Notes under the pieces: generated by a model
Told to the model about the DNA's origin: nothing
Databases searched by the model: none
What the model saw: the letters and a program-made list of their open reading frames with translations, nothing else
Source of the DNA: Streptomyces alboflavus
GTDB taxonomy: Bacteria; Actinomycetota; Actinomycetes; Streptomycetales; Streptomycetaceae
Direction: 5' to 3'
DNA length: 64,000 nt
Assembly: GCF_000716675.1 (NCBI RefSeq)
Contig: NZ_JNXT01000038.1
Span: 218,022-282,021, forward strand
Translations under genes and position numbers: made by a program
In this document: positions 41,083-50,273 of the stretch, piece by piece
Numbering within the stretch: the stretch's first letter is position 1
Layout: each line of letters opens with the position of its first letter

Positions 41083-41979
41083 ATGGACACCATGCGTGAC
41101 CGTTTCGCCCCCGTCATGACGCGGCTGCTCGACGAGGACCCGCGCGTCGCCGTCGTGCTCGCCGAGATCGGCGTGGACGGCTTCAAGGACGCGATGCGGG
41201 CTCATCCGGACCGGGTGATCAATGTCGGCATCCGGGAGCAGCTGCTCGTCGGCACCGGCGCCGGGCTCGCCCTCGCGGGGCTGCGGCCCGTCGTGCACAC
41301 CTTCGCGAGCTTCCTGGTGGAACGGCCCTTCGAGCAGATCAAGCTGGACTTCGGCCACCAGGACGTCGGCGGCGTCCTGGTCAGCGCGGCGGCGTCGTTC
41401 GACTGGCCCGAGGGCGGGTTCACGCACATGTCGCCCGGCGACGTCGCCCTCCTCGACACGCTGGACGACTGGACCGTGCATGTGCCGGGCCACCCCGACG
41501 AGGCCGAGACGCTGCTGCGACACGCGGTCGCCGCGGGCGACGAGAAGGTGTACGTACGGCTTTCCGTGCAGGCCAACGCCGCGCCGATGCCGGTGGACGG
41601 CACGCGGTTCCTGACCGTGCGGGAGGGGCGGCGGGGCGTGGTGATCGCTGTGGGCCCGCTCCTCGACCAGGTGCTCGCCGCCACGGAGGGGATGGATGTG
41701 ACGGTGCTGTACGCGACGACGGTGCGGCCGTTCGACGCGGAGGGGCTGCGCCGGGCCGTGGGGGGTGGGGCGGCTGACGTCGTGGTCGTCGAGCCGTACC
41801 TCGCCGGTACGTCCACGGCCGCCGTGAACGACGCGCTCGTGGAGGTGCCGCATCGGGTGCTCGGGCTCGGGGTGGGGCGGCGGGAGCTGCGGCGGTACGG
41901 GCGGGTGGAGGAGCATGTGCGGGCGCACGGGCTGGACGCGGGGTCGCTGCGCGAGCGGATCGGGGGGTTTGTGGGCTGA
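41083..41979 (+). CDS. Transketolase C-terminal (pyrimidine-binding) subunit
   Basis: 298 residues. INVGIREQLLVGTGAGLALAGLRPVVHTFASF (about 46-77) contains the catalytic Glu of the TPP pyrimidine domain; the C-terminal regulatory domain follows (VIAVGPLLDQVLAA, VTVLYATTVRPFD). Together with the upstream subunit it makes a complete transketolase. GGAAGGAC precedes the ATG at 41083. A long inverted repeat follows the stop. Confidence 0.88.
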   Translation: MDTMRDRFAPVMTRLLDEDPRVAVVLAEIGVDGFKDAMRAHPDRVINVGIREQLLVGTGAGLALAGLRPVVHTFASFLVERPFEQIKLDFGHQDVGGVLVSAAASFDWPEGGFTHMSPGDVALLDTLDDWTVHVPGHPDEAETLLRHAVAAGDEKVYVRLSVQANAAPMPVDGTRFLTVREGRRGVVIAVGPLLDQVLAATEGMDVTVLYATTVRPFDAEGLRRAVGGGAADVVVVEPYLAGTSTAAVNDALVEVPHRVLGLGVGRRELRRYGRVEEHVRAHGLDAGSLRERIGGFVG

Positions 41980-42000
41980 GGTCGGGGGCCCTGCGGGGCT

Positions 42001-42167
42001 TTCCCCAGTCCCGCCCCTTCCCGAAACCGGGGCTCCGCCCCGGACCCCGTATCGGCGCTCCGCGCCTCGTCCTCAATCGCCGGACGGGCTAGTGATAGCC
42101 CCTCCGGCGATTGAGGAGCGGGGTCTGGGGCGGAGCCCCAGGATCGGGAAGGGGCGGGGTTGGGGAG
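42001..42167. repeat. Large imperfect inverted repeat containing the 37-bp dispersed element
   Basis: CCTCAATCGCCGGACGGGCT (42071-42090) pairs with AGCCCCTCCGGCGATTGAGG (42097-42116), one mismatch. Outer segments (GGGGCTCCGCCCC, CCGCCCCTTCCCGA and complements) extend the symmetry to about 167 bp. It probably terminates the transketolase and MFS genes; the element 42054-42090 recurs at 54964 and 55096. Confidence 0.8.
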
Positions 42168-43459
42168 CCCCCGGCAAGGCCCCCCACCCGCACCAACCCC
42201 CGCACCGCAGGCACAGCCAACAACGCCCCACACACCACCAGCACCATCACACCCCCCATGAGCAACACCCGCTCCGCCCCGAACGCGGCCGCCGCAGGCC
42301 CCGCCAACGCCTGCCCCACCGGCAGCATCGCCAGCGACCCCGCCACGTCGTAGGCGTGAATGCGGTTGAGAACGTCCGGCGGCACCTGGGTCTGCACACT
42401 GGTGGCCCACATCACCGCCCAGAACGACGTCCCCGCCCCGGCGACCACGGCCCCCACGACCATCAACCCCACCCCGGCCTGCGCCCCGACGGACGCCGGG
42501 AACGCGGCGAAGCCGACGAGGGCGAACGCCCCGGCGCGCAGCATCCGCCGGGGCCGAAGCCGCAGCGCGATCACCCCGCCGATGACGGTGCCCGCGCCGA
42601 GGGCGGAGTTGACCAGGCCGTACGCACCCGACCCGTGCTGCTCGACGACGGTGACGGCGACCAGCGGCGTGGCAGGCCCGGTGACGGTGATCATCAGGAC
42701 GCACCAGATGGCGATGACACTCCAGAGCCACGTCCGGGCGCGGAACTCCCGCCAGCCGACGGCCAGGTCCTTCCTGAAGCCGAGACTCGCCGCACGGCTG
42801 CCGGGCACGGCGGGCGGCAGCCGCAGGAGCAGCAGGCACAGGGCGCTCAGGGCGTACGTACCGGCGTGGGCGGCGAAGACGGCGGCGGGCGACGCCAGGC
42901 CGACGAGGACGCCCGCGACGGCCGGGCCCGCGAGCTGCGCGCCGGACTCGGCGACCCTGATCACGCCGTTGGCCTTCTGCACGTCGGTGGCGAGCCGGGG
43001 CACGGTGCTGGCGACGCCGGGCTGGAAGACCGCGGCCGCGGCGCCGTTGACCGCGCCGATCAGGCAGATCTCCCACAGCACCACATGGCCGGTGAGGAAG
43101 AAGACGGCGGCGAGCGACTGGGTGACGAGGCGCACCGCGTCGGCGCCGATCATCAGGAGCCGGGTGCTGAACCGGTCGGCGAAGACGCCGCCGAAGATGA
43201 CGAGGCTCGCGAAGCAGGCGGCGGTCGCGGCCATCGCGAGGCCCACGGCTCCGGCGCCGTACCCGTGCTGCAGCATCCCGGCGGCGAGGGCGACCGGCAG
43301 CATCGTGTCGCCGAGCTTGGCGATGGCCCGCGCCACGAAGAAGAGCCCGAAGTCCCGCGACCACAGCCCACCGGGCGCACCCGGCCGTGCGCCCGCCGGC
43401 CCCCCGCGTATCCCGGGTTCGTCCGACTCCCCCGAACCCCCCGACGCCACCCCTGACAT
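42089..43459 (-). CDS. MFS transporter
   Basis: 456 residues with about 12 TM helices. Begins MSGVASGG, then SRDFGLFFVARAIAKLGDTMLPVALAAGML; GGVFADRFSTRLLMIGAD is the loop 2-3 motif. It resembles the EntS/tetracenomycin-type exporters. Substrate unknown. The ATG at 43459 has GGAGGGG upstream. The last 30 or so residues (GGSPTPPLPDPGAPPQTPLLNRRRGYH) are encoded inside the right arm of the inverted repeat element, so the original C-terminus seems to have been replaced. Confidence 0.87.
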   Translation of the reverse strand: MSGVASGGSGESDEPGIRGGPAGARPGAPGGLWSRDFGLFFVARAIAKLGDTMLPVALAAGMLQHGYGAGAVGLAMAATAACFASLVIFGGVFADRFSTRLLMIGADAVRLVTQSLAAVFFLTGHVVLWEICLIGAVNGAAAAVFQPGVASTVPRLATDVQKANGVIRVAESGAQLAGPAVAGVLVGLASPAAVFAAHAGTYALSALCLLLLRLPPAVPGSRAASLGFRKDLAVGWREFRARTWLWSVIAIWCVLMITVTGPATPLVAVTVVEQHGSGAYGLVNSALGAGTVIGGVIALRLRPRRMLRAGAFALVGFAAFPASVGAQAGVGLMVVGAVVAGAGTSFWAVMWATSVQTQVPPDVLNRIHAYDVAGSLAMLPVGQALAGPAAAAFGAERVLLMGGVMVLVVCGALLAVPAVRGLVRVGGLAGGSPTPPLPDPGAPPQTPLLNRRRGYH

Positions 43460-43660
43460 ACCCGACCCGCCCCTCCGCTGAGCGATGGTGCCCGCTGACC
43501 GCCGACGGCACGACGCCGGATCATGCCATGCGATCCGGCCACACTCAGCCGGATTAAAACGCCGCTGGCACGCCGCCCCCACGCCGTCCGGGCGCACGCC
43601 CCCGCCGCCTCCCGAAGACCGCCCAGGTCATCCCCCCTGCCGAAGCGCCCGGCACCCGCA

Positions 43661-44017
43661 CTACTCCCCGGCCGGAACTCCCAACTCCGGGTGGCTCTCC
43701 AGCAGTCGGGGCGGCGCCGCCTGCCGCCACGAGTCCGCGAGGATGTCGGACAGCTCCTCCTGGTCGATGGCCTTCAGCCGGACCCGGACCCAGGCGAAGC
43801 TCGCCTCGTGGTCGGCGATCCAGAACTTGTCCGGCTCGGCGAGCACCAACTCGTCGCGCTCCAGCTTCGGGCAGCGCACGGCGATGGACGTCTCCTCCTC
43901 GGGGAGCGTGACGAACATCTTCCCGGCGACGCGGAACGTCGGCATGCTCCAGGCGAGCTTCTCCGTCGTGTCCGGCAGGGCGAGCGCGGTACGGCGTACA
44001 TCATCGGCGTTGACCAT
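43661..44017 (-). CDS. MmcQ/YjbR-like protein
   Basis: 118 residues. MVNADDVRRTALALPDTTEKLAWSMPTFRVAGKMFVTLPEEE and FAWVRVRL fit the YjbR (CyaY-like fold) family, often labelled DNA-binding without strong proof. I start it at the ATG at 44017. It lies 48 bp from the hydrolase gene on the same strand. Confidence 0.82.
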   Translation of the reverse strand: MVNADDVRRTALALPDTTEKLAWSMPTFRVAGKMFVTLPEEETSIAVRCPKLERDELVLAEPDKFWIADHEASFAWVRVRLKAIDQEELSDILADSWRQAAPPRLLESHPELGVPAGE

Positions 44018-44065
44018 GGCCAGAACCGTAGCCAAGCCGACTGACAATCGCCCGCCGACCTCGTC

Positions 44066-45037
44066 CTACGGGATCCGCGCGTCCAGCCACGCCGTGAGGT
44101 CCCGCTGCACCTCGTCCCGGTTCGTCTCGTTGAGGATCTCGTGCCGCGCGCCCTCGTACCCCTTCCAGGTCAGGTCCCGTACGCCCGCGTACCGGAAGTC
44201 CTCCAGGAGTTCGTAGACGAGCGTCATCCCCTGGTTGCAGGGGTCCTGGGTGCCGACGGCGATGTGGACGGGCAGGTCGGCGGGGACGCGGGCCAGGTTC
44301 CGGGGGTCGTTGATCTTGCGGACGGCGTGCACCCAGTCCAGCGTGAGGCCCGCCGAGAAGGCGAAGCCGCAGGCCTCGTCGGCCGCGTAGGCGTCGACCT
44401 CCGCCTCGTCGCGCGAGAGCCACTCGAAGCCGGTGCGGTGGGGGTAGGGGTCGTTGAAGGAGGCGAAGAGTTCGGCGAGGAAGGACGAACGGGCGGCGCG
44501 GCCGCCCTTGGCGATCTCCTCGCCGAGCCGCGCGGCGGCCGCCTCGGTCTCCGCTCCGGGCAGCGAGCGGAACGTACCGGAGAGGATCAGGCCCGTGAGC
44601 GTGTCCGGGTACTCCTGGGCGTAGTCCCGGGCGAGCAGGGAGCCCAGGCTGTGGCCGAGCAGGACGACGGGGACGTCGGGGTGCAGGGTGCGCACCTGGT
44701 CGCCGATGGCCTTGAGGTCGTCGACGATCGCCCGCCAGGCGTCGGTGCCGCTGCCGGGGTCGGCCGTGTCGGTGACGCCGTAGCCGCCGGTGGACCGCGC
44801 GGTGGCGCCGTGGCCACGGTGGTCGGAGGCGACCGCTCCGTACCCGTGCGCGACCAGGTGGCGGGCGAACCGTTCGTAGCGCAGACCGTGTTCGGCGGCG
44901 CCGTGGGCGATCTGCACGACGGCGCGGGGCCTGCTCCCGGCGGGCAGCCAGGTGTACGTGGCGACGGGCACGCCGTCCGGCGCGGTCAACAGTCCCGCGG
45001 TGTACGTGACCGGCTCGGCGTGGTCGTGGTCCGGCAT
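44066..45037 (-). CDS. Alpha/beta hydrolase (monoacylglycerol lipase-like)
   Basis: 323 residues. Oxyanion region IAHGAAEHGLRY, nucleophile elbow VVLLGHSLGSLLA with the catalytic Ser near 127, DPCNQG as the acid region and GARHEILNE with the catalytic His. This is the serine-aminopeptidase S33/lysophospholipase-like family. No signal peptide. The ATG at 45037 follows GGAG. Substrate unknown. Confidence 0.87.
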   Translation of the reverse strand: MPDHDHAEPVTYTAGLLTAPDGVPVATYTWLPAGSRPRAVVQIAHGAAEHGLRYERFARHLVAHGYGAVASDHRGHGATARSTGGYGVTDTADPGSGTDAWRAIVDDLKAIGDQVRTLHPDVPVVLLGHSLGSLLARDYAQEYPDTLTGLILSGTFRSLPGAETEAAAARLGEEIAKGGRAARSSFLAELFASFNDPYPHRTGFEWLSRDEAEVDAYAADEACGFAFSAGLTLDWVHAVRKINDPRNLARVPADLPVHIAVGTQDPCNQGMTLVYELLEDFRYAGVRDLTWKGYEGARHEILNETNRDEVQRDLTAWLDARIP

Positions 45038-45183
45038 CGGAGCACTCCTCTGCTGTGCGGTGGGACTCGTCTCTCCCGGCACACCCTCCCCCGCGAGGCG
45101 ACCGCCAACCCCCGCGCCGCCCACGGCCCCGCCGACCCATTGACCCTCCCCGGAAGCAGAACCTACGCTGAACAACCTTGCGG

Positions 45184-45198
45184 AGTAAGCGCTTTCCA
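45184..45198. promoter_or_regulatory. LacI-type operator upstream of the ThuA gene
   Basis: AGTAAGCGCTTTCCA (complement TGGAAAGCGCTTACT), centred on AAGCGCTT, about 95 bp before the ATG at 45292. Related sites lie at 53870-53887 and 58989-59002. Confidence 0.5.
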
Positions 45199-45291
45199 CT
45201 GCGATCGGCCCACCGTCCCGCGCACTCCGCCGCACCACCGCGACTCACCGCACACCCGGCTACCGGCAGCCGTCCAAGCCCAGGGAGCGCC

Positions 45292-48200
45292 ATGAGTTCC
45301 ACGCGAAGTGCCCGCATGTCCAGACCGTTCACCGTCCTCGTCGCGCTGTTCGCCCTGCTCGTCGGGCTCGGCCTGTCCGCGCCGCCGCGCGCGGAGGCCG
45401 CGGCGGCCTTCCGGGTCCTGGTCTTCTCCAAGGTCACCAACTACCCGCACGAGTCCATCCCCGCGGGCATCGAGGCGATCAAGAAGCTGGGCGCCGAGCA
45501 CGGCTTCGAGGTGGAGGCCACCGACGACGCGGGGGCCTTCACCGACGCGGGCCTGGGGCGGTTCCAGGCCATCGTCTTCAACAACACCAACTCCACGCCG
45601 GAGAAGGGCGACCTGCTCGACGCGGCGCAGCGCGCGGCGCTGCAGAAGTTCGTGCGCGGGGGCGGCGGCTGGGTGGGGCTGCACGCGGCGTCGGCGAGCG
45701 AGCGGGACTGGGGCTGGTACGAGGGGCTCGTCGGGGCGATCTTCGACAAGCATCCGCCGGTGCAGAAGGGCCGGATCAAGGTCCTGGACCAGGCGCACCC
45801 GTCCACGAAGGGGCTTCCGCAGCTGTGGGAGCGCGAGGAGGAGTGGTACAACTGGCGCGCCAATCCGACCGGGAAGGTGCACACGCTCGCGCAGATCAAG
45901 GTGCGTGACGGGGTCGACGGCCTCGACGAGGGCGTGGACCACCCGTGGTCGTGGTGCCAGAACTACGACGGCGGCCGCTCCTGGTACACGGCGGGCGGGC
46001 ACGCGTCCGCGGCGTTCTCGGAGCAGGCGTTCCTGCGGCACCTGCTTGGCGGCATCGAGTGGGCGGCCGGGGCGAAGGCGGGCGACTGCACGGCCACGAA
46101 GACGGGCGCGTTCCAGCGGACGCCGCTGGTCACCGAGGATCTCGCCGACCCGTTCGAGCTGGCGGTGGCGCCGGACCGGCGGGTGTTCTTCATCCAGCGC
46201 ACCGGCAGGCTGAAGGTGATCGACCAGGAGACGCTGAAGGTCACGACGGCCCTCGACTTCGCGTACACGCCGGACATGACGAGCCAGTCCGACGGTCTGC
46301 TCGGGCTCGCCCTCGACCCGGACTTCGCCTCCAACCACTGGCTGTACCTGCTGCACTCGGACAAGGCCGAGAAACGCCTCAACCTGTCGCGGTTCACGGA
46401 GGCGGGCGGCAAGGTCGACCCGGCCTCGGAGAAGCGGCTCCTGACCATCCCGACGCTGCGCGGCGAGGGGCGGGCGAACTCGCACATGGCGGGCTCGATC
46501 GCCTTCGACAGGAAGGGTGACCTGTACGTCGCGACGGGCGACAACACCGACCCGTTCGCGTCGGACGGCTTCACGCCGGTCGACGAGCGCGAGGGCCGCC
46601 GCGCCTGGGACGCGCAGGGCACCTCGGGCAACACGAACGACCTGCGCGGCAAGGTCCTGCGGATCACGCCGAAGGACGACGGGACGTACGGGATCCCGGA
46701 GGGCAACCTCTTCGCGCCCGGCACGGACAAGACGCGCCCCGAGGTCTACGCGATGGGCATGCGCAACCCGTTCCGGATCACCACGGACCCGGTGAGCGGC
46801 GCGCTCCTCGTCGCCGACTACGGCCCGGACGCGCGGCAGGCCGTGCCCGACCGGGGCCCGGAGGGCACGGTGGAGTTCAACCGGATCACCAAGGCGGGGA
46901 ACTACGGCTGGCCGTACTGCGTGGGCGACAACACCCCCTTCAACGACTACGACTTCGCGGCCCAGAAGCCCGGCGCGAAGTTCGACTGCGGCAAGCTCGT
47001 CAACGACTCGCCGAACAACACGGGCCTGCGGGACCTGCCGGCCGCGAAGGCCGCCGACGTCTGGTACGCCTACTCCGCCTCCGCGCGCTTCCCCGAGCTG
47101 GGCACCGGGGGCGGCGGCCCGATGAGCGGTCCCGTCTACGACTACGACGCCGACAACCCGTACCGGACGAAGTTCCCCGAGTACTTCGAGGGCAAGTGGT
47201 TCACGTACGAGCTGACGCGGCAGTGGTTCAAGGCGTTCTCGGTCCAGGAGGAGGACCAGGAGTTCACCGATCCGCGGTTCCCGCCCGCCAAGGCGGGCGA
47301 TCTGCACTCGATCAACGGGATCTTCCCGGACATGAAGTGGAACCAACCCTTCGACGCCGACTTCGGTCCGGACGGCGCCCTGTACGTGATCGACTTCGGG
47401 CTCGGCAGCGGCACGGGGCGCGGCGGCAGCAACGAAGGCTCCGGCATCTACCGCATCGACTACGTGGCGGACAAGCGGCTGCCGGACGCCCGTGTGAGCG
47501 CCACGCCCGACAACGGCACCTTGCCGCTGAAGGTGGCGTTCTCCAGCGCGGGTTCGGGACTGCCGGACGGCAAGCCGGTGACGTACGCCTGGGACTTCGA
47601 CGGTGACGGGACCACCGACTCCACGGCGGCGAACCCGACCCACACGTACACGAAGAAGGGCCAGTTCACCGCGCGTCTGAAGGTCACGGGGCCGGGCGAC
47701 CTGGCCGGGCTCGCCGTGCGGGAGGTCACCGTGGGCAACACCCGGCCGACGGTGACGGTCCAACAGCCGCCGGACGGCGGCATGTTCAGCTTCGGCGACA
47801 CCGTCCCGTTCACGGTGAAGGTCACCGACCCCGAGGACCGGAAGATCGACTGCTCCAAGGTCGTGGTGCAGTCCCAGCTCGGCCACGACTCGCATCTGCA
47901 CCCGCTGGACAACCACACCGGCTGCAAGGGCGAGATCGTCACGGACACCGGCGACAGCCACGGCCCGGGCCAGAACCTGTACTACGGCATCACCGCCCAG
48001 TACACGGACAAGGGCACCCCGGGCGTGCCCGCGCTCACCGGCTCCGACGCGCTGACGCTCAGGACCTCGCTGCGGGAGGCGGAGCACCGCACGGCCACCG
48101 GGGGCGCGCACGGCGGCGCGGAGACGGGCAGCCGACCTGACGCGTCCGGCGGGAAGCGGCTGATCGAGATCGAGGACGGCGACTGGGTCGCCTTCGACCC

Positions 48201-48756
48201 GGTGCATCTGAAGGGCGTGGACTCGGTGACGGTGGGCGCGGCCTCCGGCGGGCTCGGCGGCGACGTCGAGTTCCGGGCGGGCTCGCCGACGGGCAGGCTC
48301 CTCGGCAAGGTGACGGTGCCGAACACCGGCAGCTACAGCAACTTCATCTCCCCCACCACACAGCTCGCCCGCCACGACGGCACGACGAAGCTCTACGCCG
48401 TGTTCACCAACCCGCAGTGGGCCGAGGACAAGCCGGACCTGTTCACCGTGGACTGGCTGCACTTCAACGGCCCCGGCGTGGAGAAGAACCCGCACGCCCG
48501 CGTGACGGTCACGGCCGCCCCGGACAGCGGCGCCCCACCGCTCACCGTCCGCCTCATCGGCAAGCCGCAGCTGCCCGCCGGACGCGAAGTCGCCTCGTAC
48601 CACTGGGACTTCGGGGACAACTCCAAGCCGGGCGCTCCGGAAGGCCCGACCGCGGAACACGCCTACCCGCGCGCGGGCTCGTACACGGCACGGCTGACCG
48701 TCACGGACGACAAGGGCGACACGACGACCGGCTCCGTCCGGATCACGGTGAAGTGA
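45292..48756 (+). CDS. Secreted ThuA / sorbosone dehydrogenase-like / PKD multidomain protein
   Basis: 1154 residues. A signal peptide is at about 1-37 (hydrophobic core FTVLVALFALLVGLGLSA, then PPRAEAAAA). A ThuA-like domain is at about 40-245 (FRVLVFSKVTNYPHESI, GGGGWVGLHAAS). A glucose/sorbosone dehydrogenase-type beta propeller is at about 275-730 (LAVAPDRRVFFIQRTGRLKVI, GLLGLALDPDF, NNTGLRDLP). One PKD domain follows (YAWDFDGDGTTDS, HTYTKKGQFTARLKV), then a linker with a carbohydrate-binding-like segment (about 950-1055) and a second PKD domain (YHWDFGDNSKPG). It probably oxidises or processes extracellular polysaccharide sugars. A sugar isomerase follows 10 bp later. Confidence 0.88.
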   Translation: MSSTRSARMSRPFTVLVALFALLVGLGLSAPPRAEAAAAFRVLVFSKVTNYPHESIPAGIEAIKKLGAEHGFEVEATDDAGAFTDAGLGRFQAIVFNNTNSTPEKGDLLDAAQRAALQKFVRGGGGWVGLHAASASERDWGWYEGLVGAIFDKHPPVQKGRIKVLDQAHPSTKGLPQLWEREEEWYNWRANPTGKVHTLAQIKVRDGVDGLDEGVDHPWSWCQNYDGGRSWYTAGGHASAAFSEQAFLRHLLGGIEWAAGAKAGDCTATKTGAFQRTPLVTEDLADPFELAVAPDRRVFFIQRTGRLKVIDQETLKVTTALDFAYTPDMTSQSDGLLGLALDPDFASNHWLYLLHSDKAEKRLNLSRFTEAGGKVDPASEKRLLTIPTLRGEGRANSHMAGSIAFDRKGDLYVATGDNTDPFASDGFTPVDEREGRRAWDAQGTSGNTNDLRGKVLRITPKDDGTYGIPEGNLFAPGTDKTRPEVYAMGMRNPFRITTDPVSGALLVADYGPDARQAVPDRGPEGTVEFNRITKAGNYGWPYCVGDNTPFNDYDFAAQKPGAKFDCGKLVNDSPNNTGLRDLPAAKAADVWYAYSASARFPELGTGGGGPMSGPVYDYDADNPYRTKFPEYFEGKWFTYELTRQWFKAFSVQEEDQEFTDPRFPPAKAGDLHSINGIFPDMKWNQPFDADFGPDGALYVIDFGLGSGTGRGGSNEGSGIYRIDYVADKRLPDARVSATPDNGTLPLKVAFSSAGSGLPDGKPVTYAWDFDGDGTTDSTAANPTHTYTKKGQFTARLKVTGPGDLAGLAVREVTVGNTRPTVTVQQPPDGGMFSFGDTVPFTVKVTDPEDRKIDCSKVVVQSQLGHDSHLHPLDNHTGCKGEIVTDTGDSHGPGQNLYYGITAQYTDKGTPGVPALTGSDALTLRTSLREAEHRTATGGAHGGAETGSRPDASGGKRLIEIEDGDWVAFDPVHLKGVDSVTVGAASGGLGGDVEFRAGSPTGRLLGKVTVPNTGSYSNFISPTTQLARHDGTTKLYAVFTNPQWAEDKPDLFTVDWLHFNGPGVEKNPHARVTVTAAPDSGAPPLTVRLIGKPQLPAGREVASYHWDFGDNSKPGAPEGPTAEHAYPRAGSYTARLTVTDDKGDTTTGSVRITVK

Positions 48757-48766
48757 GGAGGCCGCC

Positions 48767-49663
48767 ATGGACGACTCGACGACCAGAGCAAGCGGCGGGG
48801 ACGGACACCGGGGCAGGCGTGCCTTCCTCGGTACGTCGCTGGGGCTCGCAGCGGGCCTCGCGAGCGGCGCGCCCGCGTGGGCGGCGGGCGGGCCGGGCCG
48901 CCCGTGCCGCCGCATCCCGCGCGGCGGCATCGGCATGCACCTCTACACGATGCGCACCGCCCTCGCGCAGGACTTCCCGGGCACGCTGGAGCGGCTCGCG
49001 GCGATGGGCTACGCGACGGTCGGCGTCAGCGGCCGGCACGGGCACTCGGCGGCCGCCATCCGGCGCATGCTGGACGCCGCCCGCCTGGACGCGGTCCTCG
49101 AACACGTCGCGTACGACGTCCTGCGCGGCCCCGGCCTCGGCCAGGCCCTCGCGGACCTGCACACGCTCGGCGCCGCCTGGCCCGTCGTGCCGAGCCTCCC
49201 GGGGGCGCTGCACTCGCCCGCCGGATTCCGGGAGGCGGCACGGGGGTTCAACCGGATCGGAAGGGCGGCGCGGGACGCGGGCCTGGGCCGTCTGCTCTTT
49301 CACAACCACGGCTCGGACCACGCCGTGGTCGACGGCGTGAACCTGTACGAGATCCTCCTCACGGAGACCGACCCGGACCTGGTCGGCTTCGAGCTGGACG
49401 TGTACTGGGCCGTCAAGGGCGGCGCGGATCCCGGGAGTTGCTTCGTGCGCCACCCCGGCCGCTTCCCGGCGCTGCACGTCAAGGACATGGCCCCGAACGG
49501 CGACTTCGCCGACGTGGGCTCGGGGACGCTGGACTTCGCGGCGATGTTCGACCACGCGCGCGGGGGCGGGGTGCGGCAGTGGCTGGTCGAGCACGACAAC
49601 CCCGCGGATCCGTTCGCGACGGCGTGGAACAGCTATCGGTATCTGGCGGCGTTGCGGTACTGA
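48767..49663 (+). CDS. Secreted sugar phosphate isomerase/epimerase-like TIM barrel protein
   Basis: 298 residues. The N-terminus has a Tat-type signal (GRRAFLGTSLGLAAGLASGAPAWA). The AP endonuclease 2/xylose isomerase-like barrel follows: GIGMHLYTMR, LLFHNHG, GFELDVYWAVKGG, LHVKDMAP and WLVEHDNP supply the His, Glu and Asp ligands of the usual divalent metal. It is 10 bp after the ThuA protein gene and surely cotranscribed, so both act outside the membrane on the same sugar. Confidence 0.88.
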   Translation: MDDSTTRASGGDGHRGRRAFLGTSLGLAAGLASGAPAWAAGGPGRPCRRIPRGGIGMHLYTMRTALAQDFPGTLERLAAMGYATVGVSGRHGHSAAAIRRMLDAARLDAVLEHVAYDVLRGPGLGQALADLHTLGAAWPVVPSLPGALHSPAGFREAARGFNRIGRAARDAGLGRLLFHNHGSDHAVVDGVNLYEILLTETDPDLVGFELDVYWAVKGGADPGSCFVRHPGRFPALHVKDMAPNGDFADVGSGTLDFAAMFDHARGGGVRQWLVEHDNPADPFATAWNSYRYLAALRY

Positions 49664-49700
49664 GGCGCCCGGGGTGCGGGGCCGCCGGGGTGGCGAGCGG

Positions 49701-50273
49701 CTACGTCTTCCGCACCTGGTCCAGGGCCTGGTCCGGGCCCTGGACCAGGCTTTTGTAGAAGAAGGTGCTGGGGCGCGGCACCCCCGCCGGATCCGCCGCG
49801 TGGTCCGGCACGACGCCGACGCGGGTCCAGCCCGCCGTGACGTACAGGGTCTCGGCGGGGCTGTCCGTCTCGGTGTCCAGGAGCAGCAGCGTCACACCCG
49901 CCCGTGCGGCCTCCCGTTCGGCGAGGGCGAGCAGGGCCCGGCCGAGGCCGCGGCCGCGGGCCTCGCGGTGCACCAGGAGTTTGACCAGCTCGGCGCGGTG
50001 GCGGGCGTTGGGCTTGTCGGCGAAGGCGAGGCTCACGGTGCCGGTGACGCGGCCGGCTTCGCGGACGGCCCAGGTCGCGGCGGACCCGGCGGCCACGTCC
50101 GCCGCCCGGTCGCGCCACCAGGCCGCGGCGGTCTCGCCGTCGAGCCCGGCGAGGAATCCGATGGACGCACCGTCGTCCACCGCGTCGATCAGGAGGTCGC
50201 CCAGTTCTCCGGCCAGTGCGGCGAGTCGGTCTGCCGTCAGGCGCTCGGCGCCCAGGTCCGGGATCGTCGTCAC
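49701..50273 (-). CDS. GNAT family N-acetyltransferase
   Basis: 190 residues from GTG at 50273. Acetyl-CoA binding region LVHREARGRGLGRALLALAEREA (about 120-142) includes R-G-x-G-R-A. ETLYVTAGWTRVG is the C-terminal strand-helix motif. The GTG overlaps the stop of the XRE-cupin gene (GTGA), so the pair is coupled. The C-terminal codons contain a long inverted repeat. Substrate unknown. Confidence 0.87.
   Translation of the reverse strand: MTTIPDLGAERLTADRLAALAGELGDLLIDAVDDGASIGFLAGLDGETAAAWWRDRAADVAAGSAATWAVREAGRVTGTVSLAFADKPNARHRAELVKLLVHREARGRGLGRALLALAEREAARAGVTLLLLDTETDSPAETLYVTAGWTRVGVVPDHAADPAGVPRPSTFFYKSLVQGPDQALDQVRKT
49715..49749. terminator. 13-bp inverted repeat within the GNAT 3' end
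   Basis: CCTGGTCCAGGGC (49715-49727) and GCCCTGGACCAGG (49737-49749) pair perfectly with a nine-base loop. It is 51 bp past the isomerase stop on the plus strand and could terminate that operon while coding for the GNAT C-terminus. Confidence 0.6.
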
